A stretch of 64,000 nt of DNA, from contig JALWGC010000014.1 of assembly GCA_027038835.1 (NCBI GenBank), forward strand, positions 246,284 to 310,283. The letters are read 5' to 3'. Shown in pieces: positions 24,079 through 32,895 of this stretch. The position numbers were made by a program, and so were the translations under genes. The stretch comes from Helicobacteraceae bacterium (GTDB taxonomy: Bacteria > Campylobacterota > Campylobacteria > Campylobacterales > Sulfurimonadaceae). The notes under the pieces are model-generated. The model did not search any database. It was not told the DNA's origin and saw only the letters and a program-made list of their open reading frames with translations. The first letter of the stretch is position 1. Every line of letters starts with the position of its first letter.

Positions 24079-27000
24079 ATGAAACATCTCGTTTTCTCTC
24101 TCGATCAAAAGAAAAAATACGCCAACGCACTCAAAAAAGCCAACAGCGGCAAGTACCGCTCCGCGCTGCTGCAGATATTCACTTCCAAGCTCGAAAAAGA
24201 GTATCTTCTCGAGATAGCCAAACAGCTCCAAGGCGACTTTCCCTTTGCCAAAATAGTCGGAGCTACGACAGCGGGCGAGATAGCCAATGCCAAAATGTAC
24301 GAAGATGCGGTCGTGGTCTCGTTGTCGCTTTTCGAACATACCGAAATTCGCACCGCCTATACACCGAAAATCGATGCCGATTCGGGATTCGCACTTGCCA
24401 AAGAGGTATGCGGCGAAGATACCAAAGCGGTGATTTTACTCAGCGAGGGGCTAAAAGGGAAGGACTACGAAGGGTTCATCACGGGATTTAAAAACTACAA
24501 CCCTTCCCTTTTGGTCTCGGGTGGTCTTGCGGGTGATCGTTTCTTGATGAAAAAAACATTCGTCATCCACGATCAGGAGGTTTACGACAGCGGGTCGGTC
24601 GCCGTTTCGTTCAGCGGAGAAAAACTCTATGCCAACAACCGCTACAACCTCAACTGGTACTCCGTCGGACAGGAGTTCACCATCACCAAAGCGAGCGGTC
24701 ATGCAGTCGAAGAGATCAACTCCAAAAACGCCGTGGAGTTTTTCAAAGAGTACCTCGGGGAAGAGATATTCGACCTCTCGACCTCTTTGCCCGATTTTCA
24801 GTTTCTCTACAAAGACGGCGATACTATCATCTCAAGAACACCGATGCGCATCGAGGGGAACAAAATCATCTTCGCAGCGCCTATCAAAGAGGGGCAACGG
24901 GTACGTTTTGGGTTCTCCAACGCTGCTTCGGTCATCTCCGGTGCACACAAAATAGCCGCGCAAATCAGCCAGCAACCGGCAGAGGCGATCTACATCTTTT
25001 CATGTATCGCCAGAAAACTCCTTTTGGGGGAGGTTCTCGAAAACGAATTCAAATCGTTCGAGGAGGTCGCACCGACTGCCGGTTTCGTAACTTATGGCGA
25101 GTTCTACAGCACGGGCAACAACAACGCGCTGCTTAACTGTACCACCACTATTCTCGTTCTCTCGGAAAAGAAAAACAGAAAGAACAAAAAGATCAAACAA
25201 AGACTTCAAGCCAAAACGAAAGAGAGTCTCACATTCAAAGCTTTGACCAACTTCATCGAGCGCACCGCAAGCGAACTCGATTCCAACATCCATCTTTTGC
25301 AGCAATACAAGGAGATTGTCGATAAAGCGTTCTTGGCGGTCAAGATAGACACCGAAGGCAACATCACCTACATCAACGACAACTTCTACAAACTCAGCAA
25401 CTGCAACCAAAAAGTTCCCGGTAAACACAAAAAGCTTATCTCCATCGACAAAAAAGTGCTCAAGGAGATTCGGCACAACCTCAAAGACAACAAGATTTGG
25501 CACTCCCATACTCTCGACATAACCATAAACAACAAACGGTTCTACCTCGATGCGGTGATTATGCCCATTGTCGATGAAACGCTCCAGACAACCGAGTTCA
25601 TCGCCATCGGACAAGACATCACCAAAACGATTCAGACGAAAAAGCAACTCAAAGAGAGAAACCGCTTCATCCAAGCGATTTTCGACCACCAAGAGAGTAT
25701 CGTCATCATCACGTCCAACACCAAACACCTCTCGATAGTGAACAAAAAGTTCTTCGAGTATTTCGACTTCAAAAGCTACGAAGACTTCCGCTCCAAACAC
25801 GAGTGCGTATGTGAACTGTTTTTGCAAGAAGAAGGCTACATCAACCCTATCGACAACCCCGACTGGCTCGAACTTATAGAACAAAACCCAAATACCGACT
25901 TCAAAGTGAAGATGGAGACGAAAAACGGCGAAATCAAGACTTTCAAAATCAAAGTCAACCTTATCGAAGAGCGCTACATCATCAACCTCGACGATATCAC
26001 ATCGCTCGAAAACGCCATCGAAGAAGCGCATATCAGCGAAAAAGCCAAATCCGCGTTCTTGGCGAGTATGTCCCATGAAATACGCACTCCGCTAAACGGT
26101 ATTATCGGTTTTACCAAACTGCTGAAAAACGAAGTGCAAGAAGAAACCCCAAAACGTTACGTGGAGATTATCGACAAAAGTTCGCAAATGCTTTTGCATA
26201 TCGTCAACGATATTCTCGATTTCTCCAAAATCGAAAGCGGTGAAATCAGTTTGAATACAGAAAGCGTCCCTTTCAAAGAGGAGATAGAAAGCGTCGCGCT
26301 CATTTTCTCCTCTTTGGCGGAAGAGAAACATATAAACTACACCATCGACATCGACGCGAAAATCCCGGATTATCTCGAATGCGACATCCAGCGCATCAAA
26401 CAAGTCGTCGCCAACCTCCTTAGCAACGCCATAAAATTCACCCCCGAACACGGCTTTGTCAAACTCGAAATCACACTCGAAAAAGAAACGAAAAACGAAG
26501 CCACACTCCTCTTTAGCGTCAGCGACAGCGGTATCGGGATATCGAAAGAGAAACAAAAAACGATCTTCCAACCTTTCGCGCAAGCCGATAGCTCTATCGA
26601 TAGAAAATATGGCGGAACGGGGCTTGGTCTGGCAATCAGCTCCAAATTCGTCGAACTGATGGGCTCGAGCATCGAACTTGAAAGCCAAGAAGGAAAAGGA
26701 AGCCGTTTTCGATTTAACCTCAAGCTCCAAAAAGGGGAAAAAACGGACAATGTGGTGGAAACATCGCAAGAGGATTTCACCCCATCGACCGACCAAAAAG
26801 CGCTCATCGTCGAAGACAACGACACCAACAGACTCCTTTTGGAACTCCTTCTAAAAGAGCGCAATATCCAAAGCGATAGCGCCCAAAACGGCAAAGAAGC
26901 GCTTGAAAAACTACAACGACAAACCTATGGACTTGTTTTGATGGATATCAACATGCCCGTAATGGACGGTTTGACCGCCATAAAAGAGCTTCGAAAACTG

Positions 27001-27492
27001 GGTATCACCACCCCTGTTGTCTCTTTAAGCGCCAACGTTATCGACAGCGACCTCAAAGCGTTTATCGAAGCGGGAGCCAACGATACCTTGCATAAACCGA
27101 TTTTACCCGAAAAACTCGATGCGGTTTTGAAAAAATACCTCGCCCAGCCGACACAAGAGGTGCAAAAAGTAGCGCTGGAGGACTCGAAAATCTACCAACG
27201 CCTTAGAAACCATTTCACCCTCCTTGGAGACGAAGCCGTCAAAAGCCTCATAGAGAGTTTCAAAAACTCCGCCCAAGGGTTGTTGGAAAAACTCCAAAAC
27301 GAAAAACTCGATTATAAAACGGCACACACCATAAAAGGGTTGGCGGCGAATTTCGGTTTTGACGAGCTCGCTTCCATCGCCGCCAAAGCGGAAGAAAAAG
27401 CGAAAAAAGGGGAGGAAGAAGAGCTCGAAAAACTCCATCAGACACTCAAAAAAGCGCTAATGGAGGTTTTGGAGCAATTCAATATGCTATAA
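24079..27492 (+). CDS. FIST-domain hybrid sensor histidine kinase
   Basis: 1137 residues, no membrane segment seen. Order: FIST N and C sensory domains (1-365; AKIVGATTAGEI, SGGLAGDR), a helical linker, two PAS-like domains (about 405-515 and 525-645), HisKA with ASMSHEIRTPLNG (His666), an ATPase domain (NLLSNAIKF, SDSGIGISK, GGTGLGLAIS), a receiver (VEDND, LMDINMPVMDG with Asp956, HKP) and an HPT domain (AHTIKGLAANFG, His1083). A complete His-Asp-His relay therefore sits in one cytoplasmic protein. FIST domains are thought to sense small ligands such as amino acids. No partner output regulator lies next to it, so the final target is unknown. TAGGAG precedes the ATG. Confidence 0.9.
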   Translation: MKHLVFSLDQKKKYANALKKANSGKYRSALLQIFTSKLEKEYLLEIAKQLQGDFPFAKIVGATTAGEIANAKMYEDAVVVSLSLFEHTEIRTAYTPKIDADSGFALAKEVCGEDTKAVILLSEGLKGKDYEGFITGFKNYNPSLLVSGGLAGDRFLMKKTFVIHDQEVYDSGSVAVSFSGEKLYANNRYNLNWYSVGQEFTITKASGHAVEEINSKNAVEFFKEYLGEEIFDLSTSLPDFQFLYKDGDTIISRTPMRIEGNKIIFAAPIKEGQRVRFGFSNAASVISGAHKIAAQISQQPAEAIYIFSCIARKLLLGEVLENEFKSFEEVAPTAGFVTYGEFYSTGNNNALLNCTTTILVLSEKKNRKNKKIKQRLQAKTKESLTFKALTNFIERTASELDSNIHLLQQYKEIVDKAFLAVKIDTEGNITYINDNFYKLSNCNQKVPGKHKKLISIDKKVLKEIRHNLKDNKIWHSHTLDITINNKRFYLDAVIMPIVDETLQTTEFIAIGQDITKTIQTKKQLKERNRFIQAIFDHQESIVIITSNTKHLSIVNKKFFEYFDFKSYEDFRSKHECVCELFLQEEGYINPIDNPDWLELIEQNPNTDFKVKMETKNGEIKTFKIKVNLIEERYIINLDDITSLENAIEEAHISEKAKSAFLASMSHEIRTPLNGIIGFTKLLKNEVQEETPKRYVEIIDKSSQMLLHIVNDILDFSKIESGEISLNTESVPFKEEIESVALIFSSLAEEKHINYTIDIDAKIPDYLECDIQRIKQVVANLLSNAIKFTPEHGFVKLEITLEKETKNEATLLFSVSDSGIGISKEKQKTIFQPFAQADSSIDRKYGGTGLGLAISSKFVELMGSSIELESQEGKGSRFRFNLKLQKGEKTDNVVETSQEDFTPSTDQKALIVEDNDTNRLLLELLLKERNIQSDSAQNGKEALEKLQRQTYGLVLMDINMPVMDGLTAIKELRKLGITTPVVSLSANVIDSDLKAFIEAGANDTLHKPILPEKLDAVLKKYLAQPTQEVQKVALEDSKIYQRLRNHFTLLGDEAVKSLIESFKNSAQGLLEKLQNEKLDYKTAHTIKGLAANFGFDELASIAAKAEEKAKKGEEEELEKLHQTLKKALMEVLEQFNML

Positions 27493-27493
27493 T
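27488..27493 (+). promoter_or_regulatory. -10 box of purM
   Basis: TATAAT overlapping the last codons of the hybrid kinase gene, 29 bp before the purM ATG. It would let purM be expressed independently of the kinase. Confidence 0.45.
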
Positions 27494-27522
27494 TGCGTAC
27501 TTTTTTCATTTATGGAGCGAAA

Positions 27523-28515
27523 ATGATCAGCTATAAAGATGCCGGTGTCGATATAGACGCCGGAAACAGTTTTGTCGAAAATATCAAACCCCTTGTCAAA
27601 TCTACCGCTGTCCCCGGAGTTCTCGGCGGTATAGGCAGTTTTGCCGGAGCTTTCGAGCTGCCAAGCGGATACAAAGAGCCCGTTTTGCTCGCCGCGACCG
27701 ATGGTGTGGGAACGAAACTCAAACTCGCCATCCAAAGCGGTATCCACCATACCGTCGGTATCGACCTTGTCGCGATGTGTGTCAACGACCTCATCTGTAA
27801 CTTCGGTACACCGAGTTTCTTTTTGGACTACTACGCAACGGGCAAACTCGAAGTGGACGTCGCGACAAACGTCGTCGCCGGAATAGCCGAGGGGTGCAGA
27901 CAGAGCGAATGTGCCCTCATAGGCGGTGAAACGGCGGAAATGCCCGGAATGTACAACGCGAAAGACTACGACCTTGCCGGTTTCGCCGTGGGAGTTGCGG
28001 AAAAAAGCGAAATGGATCGTGTCAGTCTCGTAGAAGCGGGAGACAAACTCGTAGCGTTGCCGAGCTCGGGTCTGCATTCGAACGGTTTTTCGCTAGCGAG
28101 AAAAGTGCTGTTTGAGAAAATGCAAATGCAATTCGACGACGAATTCGAAGGCAAACCGCTTATAGAAACACTTCTCGAGCCGACAAGAATCTATGTCAAA
28201 ACCTTCAAAACGTTCAAAGATAAAATCACCGCTTTGGCACACATCACCGGCGGCGGTATCGTCGAAAACCTCCCTCGCGTACTTCCAGAAGGGCTCTATG
28301 CGCAAGTGCAAAAAAGTAGCGTCAAAACACTTCCTATCTTTGAACTTCTTGGCAAACATGTCGAAGAGGAAGAGATGTTTAGAGCGTTCAACATGGGTGT
28401 CGGGATGGTCTTGGTGGTCAAACCGCACAACCTCGATGCCGTTTTGGAGGGTATTGACGATGCTTACCTCATCGGCGAAATCAAACAAGGGGAGAAAAAA
28501 GCGATTCTCGTCTAA
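27523..28515 (+). CDS. purM: Phosphoribosylformylglycinamidine cyclo-ligase (AIR synthase)
   Basis: 330 residues. Fifth step of purine synthesis: closes the imidazole ring to give AIR, using ATP. The N-terminus ISYKDAGVDIDAGN is the PurM signature and fixes the start at the ATG 27523, preceded by TGGAG. Further motifs: ATDGVGTKLKLA, CVNDLICNFGTPSFFLDY, LIGGETAEMPGMY and HITGGGIVENLPRVLP. Its end overlaps by 4 bp the end of the convergent diguanylate cyclase gene. Confidence 0.96.
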   Translation: MISYKDAGVDIDAGNSFVENIKPLVKSTAVPGVLGGIGSFAGAFELPSGYKEPVLLAATDGVGTKLKLAIQSGIHHTVGIDLVAMCVNDLICNFGTPSFFLDYYATGKLEVDVATNVVAGIAEGCRQSECALIGGETAEMPGMYNAKDYDLAGFAVGVAEKSEMDRVSLVEAGDKLVALPSSGLHSNGFSLARKVLFEKMQMQFDDEFEGKPLIETLLEPTRIYVKTFKTFKDKITALAHITGGGIVENLPRVLPEGLYAQVQKSSVKTLPIFELLGKHVEEEEMFRAFNMGVGMVLVVKPHNLDAVLEGIDDAYLIGEIKQGEKKAILV

Positions 28516-30770
28516 AGCGCCATCTCCTTGACGATAGCTCGGTTTTTCCCTGCCGCTTTGGCGGCGTACATCAATTCATCCGCCGTTTTATACAAAGATT
28601 CCCAACTTACATCCGAACCTTCCGCTATGTCGGCTACAACCACACCGAACGAAATCGTCACCACCCCGTAGGGAACGTTTTTTTCATGTTCGATCCCCAT
28701 CGCTTCCATCTCTTCGACAAGTCGGTTTATGCAAATTTGGACGTTTTCTTCTTGTTTGATACGAGTGAATACGCCAAACTCCTCCCCGCCGAGTCGAAAA
28801 ACGAAATCGCTTTTTCTTTTGCATATCGTTTTGGCTTTTTTGGCGAGTTTTTTCAAAACCTCATCCCCTGCCATATGACCGTAGGTGTCGTTGTAAAGCT
28901 TGAAATTGTCTATATCGAAAATACCAAAAAGCACCTTCGCGCCGTGGCGTTTTATCAAAGCGAATTCGGTCTGCATGAAGGTGTTGAAAAAACGGCGGTT
29001 GTACAGTTGCGTAAGGGGGTCGATGGAGACTTGCTTTTGGAGTTTCGCCTCGGCGATTCTACGCTTGAAAATCTCTTTTTTGAATTTCCGCCCGACATAG
29101 AGCGCAAAAACGAGCATCAACGTCAAAACAGCGATGACAAGGGTGAAATAGCGCTCTTTTTGCGTGTTGATCACAAAAACGATTTTGGAGCTGTATTTTC
29201 TTTGCAACGCCTCTTTTTTCTCCTTATCGATCGAATCGAGCGCTTTATCGAAAATATCCCGCATCGGTTCAAGCCCCTTTCGAAACATCGTCTTGAGCTC
29301 GAAATCGCGCTCTTTGATGTTGAACAACGACAAATCGTAAATGTAGTTTTGCGCCATCACGTACGCAACCGTCGGTAAAATATCGATAGCGGCGTCCGCT
29401 TTCCCTTCTCTAACCGCTTCGATAGCTTCTTTGGTGTCTTTGACCACAGCTACGTCTATACCTTCGTACGCCTCGAGCGTTACTTGTGCGGTATAGTCCC
29501 TCCCTACGGCAACGTTGAGTTCTTTAAGGTCTTCCAAAGTCGATATAGCCGATACATTTTTAATCGCTACACCCAGCGTATAAGTACCGTAAGGGTGGGA
29601 GAACACGGCGTATTCTCTCCTCTTTGGCGTCTCTCCCGTCGCCATCGCCATATCGAGCGTACCTTTTTTGATATCCATAAGCACTTCGCTCCAGCTTCGT
29701 TTGGGTACATAACGCAAATCAAGACCGCTACGCTTGCGGATAAGGTCGAAATACTCCTCTATCATCCCGCCCATCTTGCCGTTTTGCACTATCGTAAAAG
29801 GCGGCCATGTCGTTTCGCTGTAAAGCAAAGGAGTCGAAGCGATAAGCTCCCTTTCTTTTGCAGTCAGCTCGATAGTGTCGATAAAAAGGGGATCGACGAA
29901 ATCGTAAATATCGTAAGAGCGATGCAAGATACCCCCTTCTTGATAGACAGCGAGCATAGTTTTGAGTTTTTGGGGATTGAAAATACCGAGTTTTCGCTGC
30001 GATATCACCGTATGGGTCAAGATATCATGTGCTTGGTGGACAAGTGTTCGTTCATCTTGATTTGGGAGGTATTTTTCTTTGATGATCTTTACCGAAAGGT
30101 CGATATGGGACAAAGCGTAGCGCCACCCTTTCATCGTCGCCAAAACGAACTTTCGAAGAACGACTTTGTTCTTGTCGTAGAATTCCTTTTTAGCAAACAA
30201 AATATCGTCATAAAAATCGAAACCGAAATTTTTCGGCTTTATCTTCACATATCCTTTGTCATCGTAATGGTGCTTGAACACCGAGTAGGTAACGATACCG
30301 TTTGGGTCTTTTACAAACGCATCTTCATCAAACGCTTTTTTACAATGCACCCCCATTTTTTTCAAATACAAATCTATCGCTCCGCCGTATTCGTTTCTAC
30401 TTAGGTACAAACAGGCATCTTTTTTATATTTGGTCAAATCTTTTTTCGAAAGTGCGACAAAAGGGGAGGTTTGAAATAGGTAAGAGAGGATAGTGTATTT
30501 ACCGCTTCTTGCCGCAAGCGGAATGATGGAGGAGTAGTACAAACCGACATCCACCCTCCCTTCGTTGACGGCTCTTAAAATATCGATACCGTTTTTAGGG
30601 TCGATATGGCGTAATTCCACATCGAGTCCCTCTGCTTTGTAAAACCCCATCTCCTTGGCGATGTAAAACGCCGCAAACTCATACTGGGGTTTCCAGCTCA
30701 ACTGTACCACCAAATTTTGCGAAGCGAACAACGACAAAGCAAGCAGCAAAAAGATAAATATTTTCTTCAT
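28512..30770 (-). CDS. Two solute-binding domains fused to a diguanylate cyclase
   Basis: 752 residues. A signal/anchor (MKKIFIFLLLALSLFA) leads to a periplasmic NMT1/THI5-like binding domain (about 20-290; VQLSWKPQYEFAAFYIA), then a second, SBP_bac_3-like domain (about 300-540; LYSETTWPPFTIV, DMAMATGETPKRREYA), one membrane helix (about 555-575) and a cytoplasmic GGDEF domain. The catalytic motif is GGEEF (661-665), active in known cyclases, and an RKSD inhibitory site lies five residues before it. It should make cyclic-di-GMP in response to periplasmic ligands, with product feedback. NMT1-type domains often bind pyrimidine- or nitrate/sulfonate-like compounds; the ligand here is unknown. 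Confidence 0.88.
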   Translation of the reverse strand: MKKIFIFLLLALSLFASQNLVVQLSWKPQYEFAAFYIAKEMGFYKAEGLDVELRHIDPKNGIDILRAVNEGRVDVGLYYSSIIPLAARSGKYTILSYLFQTSPFVALSKKDLTKYKKDACLYLSRNEYGGAIDLYLKKMGVHCKKAFDEDAFVKDPNGIVTYSVFKHHYDDKGYVKIKPKNFGFDFYDDILFAKKEFYDKNKVVLRKFVLATMKGWRYALSHIDLSVKIIKEKYLPNQDERTLVHQAHDILTHTVISQRKLGIFNPQKLKTMLAVYQEGGILHRSYDIYDFVDPLFIDTIELTAKERELIASTPLLYSETTWPPFTIVQNGKMGGMIEEYFDLIRKRSGLDLRYVPKRSWSEVLMDIKKGTLDMAMATGETPKRREYAVFSHPYGTYTLGVAIKNVSAISTLEDLKELNVAVGRDYTAQVTLEAYEGIDVAVVKDTKEAIEAVREGKADAAIDILPTVAYVMAQNYIYDLSLFNIKERDFELKTMFRKGLEPMRDIFDKALDSIDKEKKEALQRKYSSKIVFVINTQKERYFTLVIAVLTLMLVFALYVGRKFKKEIFKRRIAEAKLQKQVSIDPLTQLYNRRFFNTFMQTEFALIKRHGAKVLFGIFDIDNFKLYNDTYGHMAGDEVLKKLAKKAKTICKRKSDFVFRLGGEEFGVFTRIKQEENVQICINRLVEEMEAMGIEHEKNVPYGVVTISFGVVVADIAEGSDVSWESLYKTADELMYAAKAAGKNRAIVKEMAL

Positions 30771-30846
30771 ACTTCCATCTTAGCCCTACTTAGCTTAAGG
30801 AAATATTTTTCCATCATAACCAAGAATTTATTTACTCCGTAATTGT

Positions 30847-30852
30847 TATAAT
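30847..30852 (+). promoter_or_regulatory. -10 box for a leaderless transcript
   Basis: TATAAT ends 6 bases before the ATG at 30859, and no Shine-Dalgarno sequence lies between. Transcription would begin at or next to the A of the ATG. Same arrangement as before moxR (32896), brnT (14851) and the MNT gene (48456). Confidence 0.45.
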
Positions 30853-30858
30853 AGCTAC

Positions 30859-32172
30859 ATGGATATCGAAAAATACACGAAAAAAACCGTATCGTTGTTT
30901 GGAAAAACAAGGGCGTTTGAATTTTCACAACTGCAAAAAATCGTATGTCGCTTCGACATAGAGCTGACTCGAGGGTACGACCAAAACGCGAGCGTAGTGA
31001 TAGAAGGCGCGCTCATACCGACCCCGTTGGCGTTAAAAGCCGAAGAACTTTACGAAAAAGGGGGCGTTGAGTTCATCGACGTCGATGCGTTCGAAAAAGC
31101 CGCCGCCAAAGCGATAGAGCCCAAAAAACTCCTTATGAGTCTCAAACTCTCCAACAACCAAGAAGCGATCGTTTCCTATCTTCAAAACGACTATATCGAC
31201 GACGAACTTTTTTTACGTTTACTTGGTTTGTACGACTTCAAAGATGAAAATTTTTTCGAAAACGACACTTCAAGAGATATCACCGCGGCATTGATACGCA
31301 GATTCTACAAAGGGGTGGAGCACAACCACAATATCGAATACTCCAACGTCGGGCTTATCGGCTGCATCGAACACACATCAGACCCGCAACTTATCAAAAC
31401 CCTTTTTTCTCTCTCACCCGTTCAAAAAGCGCTCAAAGACGCGAACGACCCAAACGCGAAACTGATTCAAATAATTGCACTGCACCCAAACACTCCCGAG
31501 TCGATCCTCCACACCATAGCAAACGACGCCGACACCGCTTATGCGAAGTTTATCGCAAGCAAAGAGAACATAAGCCAAACACTCCAAGAAGATTTGCTAC
31601 AAAGAAACGACTCTACCATCGACGCGCTTCTTGCCGCTTCGAAAAACCTATGTGAACAAACCCTCCAAACCCTGCTAAAGCGGGGGTTTGAAAAAGAGAT
31701 AGCCAAAAACGTTCAACTAACCCAACCACTTTTTGAAAAACTACGACACATCCCCCAAATCGCCCAAAATCCAAGCCTCTCGCTACAAATGCAACAAGCG
31801 CTTTTGCAAAACGAACGCTACCATCCTTATTTGGCGCAAAATCCCAACTGCCTTGTTGTTGACAAGCTGCTACAAAGTGCCGACACGCAAACGAAAAAAC
31901 AGCTCTTTCTCCACCAAGATATTTTTGAAAAAACAAACGATTACGAGGGGTACGAAGTGCAAATAGCCGCCAACGAATACGCTCCAAAGGCACTGTTAGA
32001 GGAGATTTTTTCCAAAAATATCGACCAAGCGAACAAAAACCTCTCCGCCAATCCCGCAACCCCTATCGACACGCTCTACCAACTCTCGTTCGATATGCGC
32101 TATGCACAAATCGTCAAAACGAATCCGGCATTTGGGGAGTATATAAAACGCTCACACGCTATTGGACTCTGA
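30859..32172 (+). CDS. Unrecognised protein: BRCT-like N-terminus plus helical repeats
   Basis: 437 residues, cytoplasmic by appearance. Residues 1-80 have a BRCT-like rhythm: KKTVSLFGKTRAFEF, a helix (QLQKIVCRFDI), ELTRGYDQNASVVIEG, then EELYEKGGVEFIDVDAFEKA, i.e. 'k.v.ltG...', a strand with a hidden-label site, and 'gv.iid...f'. The rest (about 90-430) is helical with recurring short units of the kind IALHPNTPESILHTIAND, LSANPATPIDTLYQLS, IAANEYAPKALLEEI, like leucine-rich-repeat-variant or HEAT-type repeats. These suggest a protein- or nucleic-acid-binding scaffold. It precedes a moxR-vWA pair on the same strand, from which a VapBC-type module separates it. BRCT likeness is by eye and needs a profile test. 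Confidence 0.6.
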   Translation: MDIEKYTKKTVSLFGKTRAFEFSQLQKIVCRFDIELTRGYDQNASVVIEGALIPTPLALKAEELYEKGGVEFIDVDAFEKAAAKAIEPKKLLMSLKLSNNQEAIVSYLQNDYIDDELFLRLLGLYDFKDENFFENDTSRDITAALIRRFYKGVEHNHNIEYSNVGLIGCIEHTSDPQLIKTLFSLSPVQKALKDANDPNAKLIQIIALHPNTPESILHTIANDADTAYAKFIASKENISQTLQEDLLQRNDSTIDALLAASKNLCEQTLQTLLKRGFEKEIAKNVQLTQPLFEKLRHIPQIAQNPSLSLQMQQALLQNERYHPYLAQNPNCLVVDKLLQSADTQTKKQLFLHQDIFEKTNDYEGYEVQIAANEYAPKALLEEIFSKNIDQANKNLSANPATPIDTLYQLSFDMRYAQIVKTNPAFGEYIKRSHAIGL

Positions 32173-32575
32173 CCATCTCTATATCTTTGGAAACAAATCC
32201 CTTGTCGTTGGTTACAATAGCTTTTGCATCCACTTTTTTCGCACAAACATACTGCAATGCATCTTCGTAGTCTTTGTATGCGGTATTCTTATTTTCACAC
32301 AAACTAAGTGCAGCTTTCACATCTTCAACTTCTATAGGGATGAGTTCACATATTTCCATAGTCTCTTTTATTGCATATAACGCTTCATCCAAAGTGGTTT
32401 TTTTCACATTTTTTAAAAGATAGAACGATGTCGTCAATGTATCGGAATTGACATACAATGTCGCACCGCTTACCAAATAATCATGTACTTTTTTCAAAGA
32501 AGCACTATGAGCGACTCTATCCGCATCGAACAAATCCATAACGATGTTCGTATCTAGTAAAATATTAATAGCCAT
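32159..32575 (-). CDS. PIN-domain toxin (VapC-like)
   Basis: 138 residues. PIN-domain ribonuclease fold: NILLDTNIVMDLFD at the start (first acidic residue in LDTN), a mid-protein ICELIPIEVEDV, and KDYEDALQYVCA with the next acidic residues, ending KAIVTNDKGFVSKDIEMV (the 'vTnD..f' motif). It overlaps its antitoxin gene by 11 bp. Its stop lies 14 bp inside the end of the convergent repeat-protein gene, so the insertion did not damage that reading frame. Confidence 0.85.
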   Translation of the reverse strand: MAINILLDTNIVMDLFDADRVAHSASLKKVHDYLVSGATLYVNSDTLTTSFYLLKNVKKTTLDEALYAIKETMEICELIPIEVEDVKAALSLCENKNTAYKDYEDALQYVCAKKVDAKAIVTNDKGFVSKDIEMVRVQ

Positions 32576-32813
32576 ATTTCTCTCTTATATACTCCATTCT
32601 CGCTTCTTTGATATCGATATCTCCTATCTTCCCCGTCAAAGACCCCGCCAACTTATGCAACGCTTCGAGCTTTTTTTTCTTTTTGTACTTTTGCTCCAGC
32701 GCTTCAACGGCTCTTTTGACCGCTTCGGTTTGGGTGATCCCCTCCTCTTTTGCTATCTCTTCGATAGTATGTGCCGTTTTCTCATCGAAGACAAAATTTT
32801 TACGTACGGTCAT
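32565..32813 (-). CDS. Ribbon-helix-helix antitoxin of the PIN toxin
   Basis: 82 residues. It opens with MTVRKNFVFDEKTAHTIEEIAKEEGITQTEAVKRAVEAL-type sequence: a short strand followed by two helices (residues 3-12, 13-25, 29-42), the ribbon-helix-helix DNA-binding fold, then a Lys-rich linker and a C-terminal toxin-binding tail (IKEARMEYIREKYGY). It lies upstream of and overlaps the PIN toxin gene. Three equally spaced TTATGTAT boxes over its start are the likely operator. Confidence 0.8.
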   Translation of the reverse strand: MTVRKNFVFDEKTAHTIEEIAKEEGITQTEAVKRAVEALEQKYKKKKKLEALHKLAGSLTGKIGDIDIKEARMEYIREKYGY

Positions 32814-32846
32814 TATGTATCCTTTTTATGTATCTTCTTTATGTAT
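32813..32846 (-). repeat. Three TTATGTAT boxes at 13-bp spacing (operator)
   Basis: The 8-bp sequence TTATGTAT occurs at 32813-32820, 32826-32833 and 32839-32846, exactly 13 bp apart; the first copy reads into the antitoxin start codon. On the coding strand they read ATACATAA. Regularly spaced short direct repeats are a usual binding pattern for ribbon-helix-helix antitoxins, so this is likely the autoregulatory operator of the module. Confidence 0.6.
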
Positions 32847-32882
32847 TTTATCATATCTATTTAAACTGTTTCTTTAAATTGC

Positions 32883-32888
32883 TATAAT
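32883..32888 (+). promoter_or_regulatory. -10 box of moxR, probably leaderless
   Basis: TATAAT with 7 bases to the moxR ATG at 32896 and no Shine-Dalgarno sequence. It gives the moxR-vWA pair its own promoter, downstream of the opposite-strand VapBC-type module. Confidence 0.5.
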
Positions 32889-32895
32889 TCTCCCC

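Noticed and set aside
25000..26076. 358-codon open frame antisense to the hybrid kinase
   Set aside because: Composition is the reverse-strand shadow of the kinase (runs of Phe, Val, Asp); no motifs and fully inside a strong gene.
29484..30404. 306-codon open frame antisense to the solute-binding diguanylate cyclase
   Set aside because: Same reasoning: a shadow frame with no recognisable domain, inside a well-supported gene.
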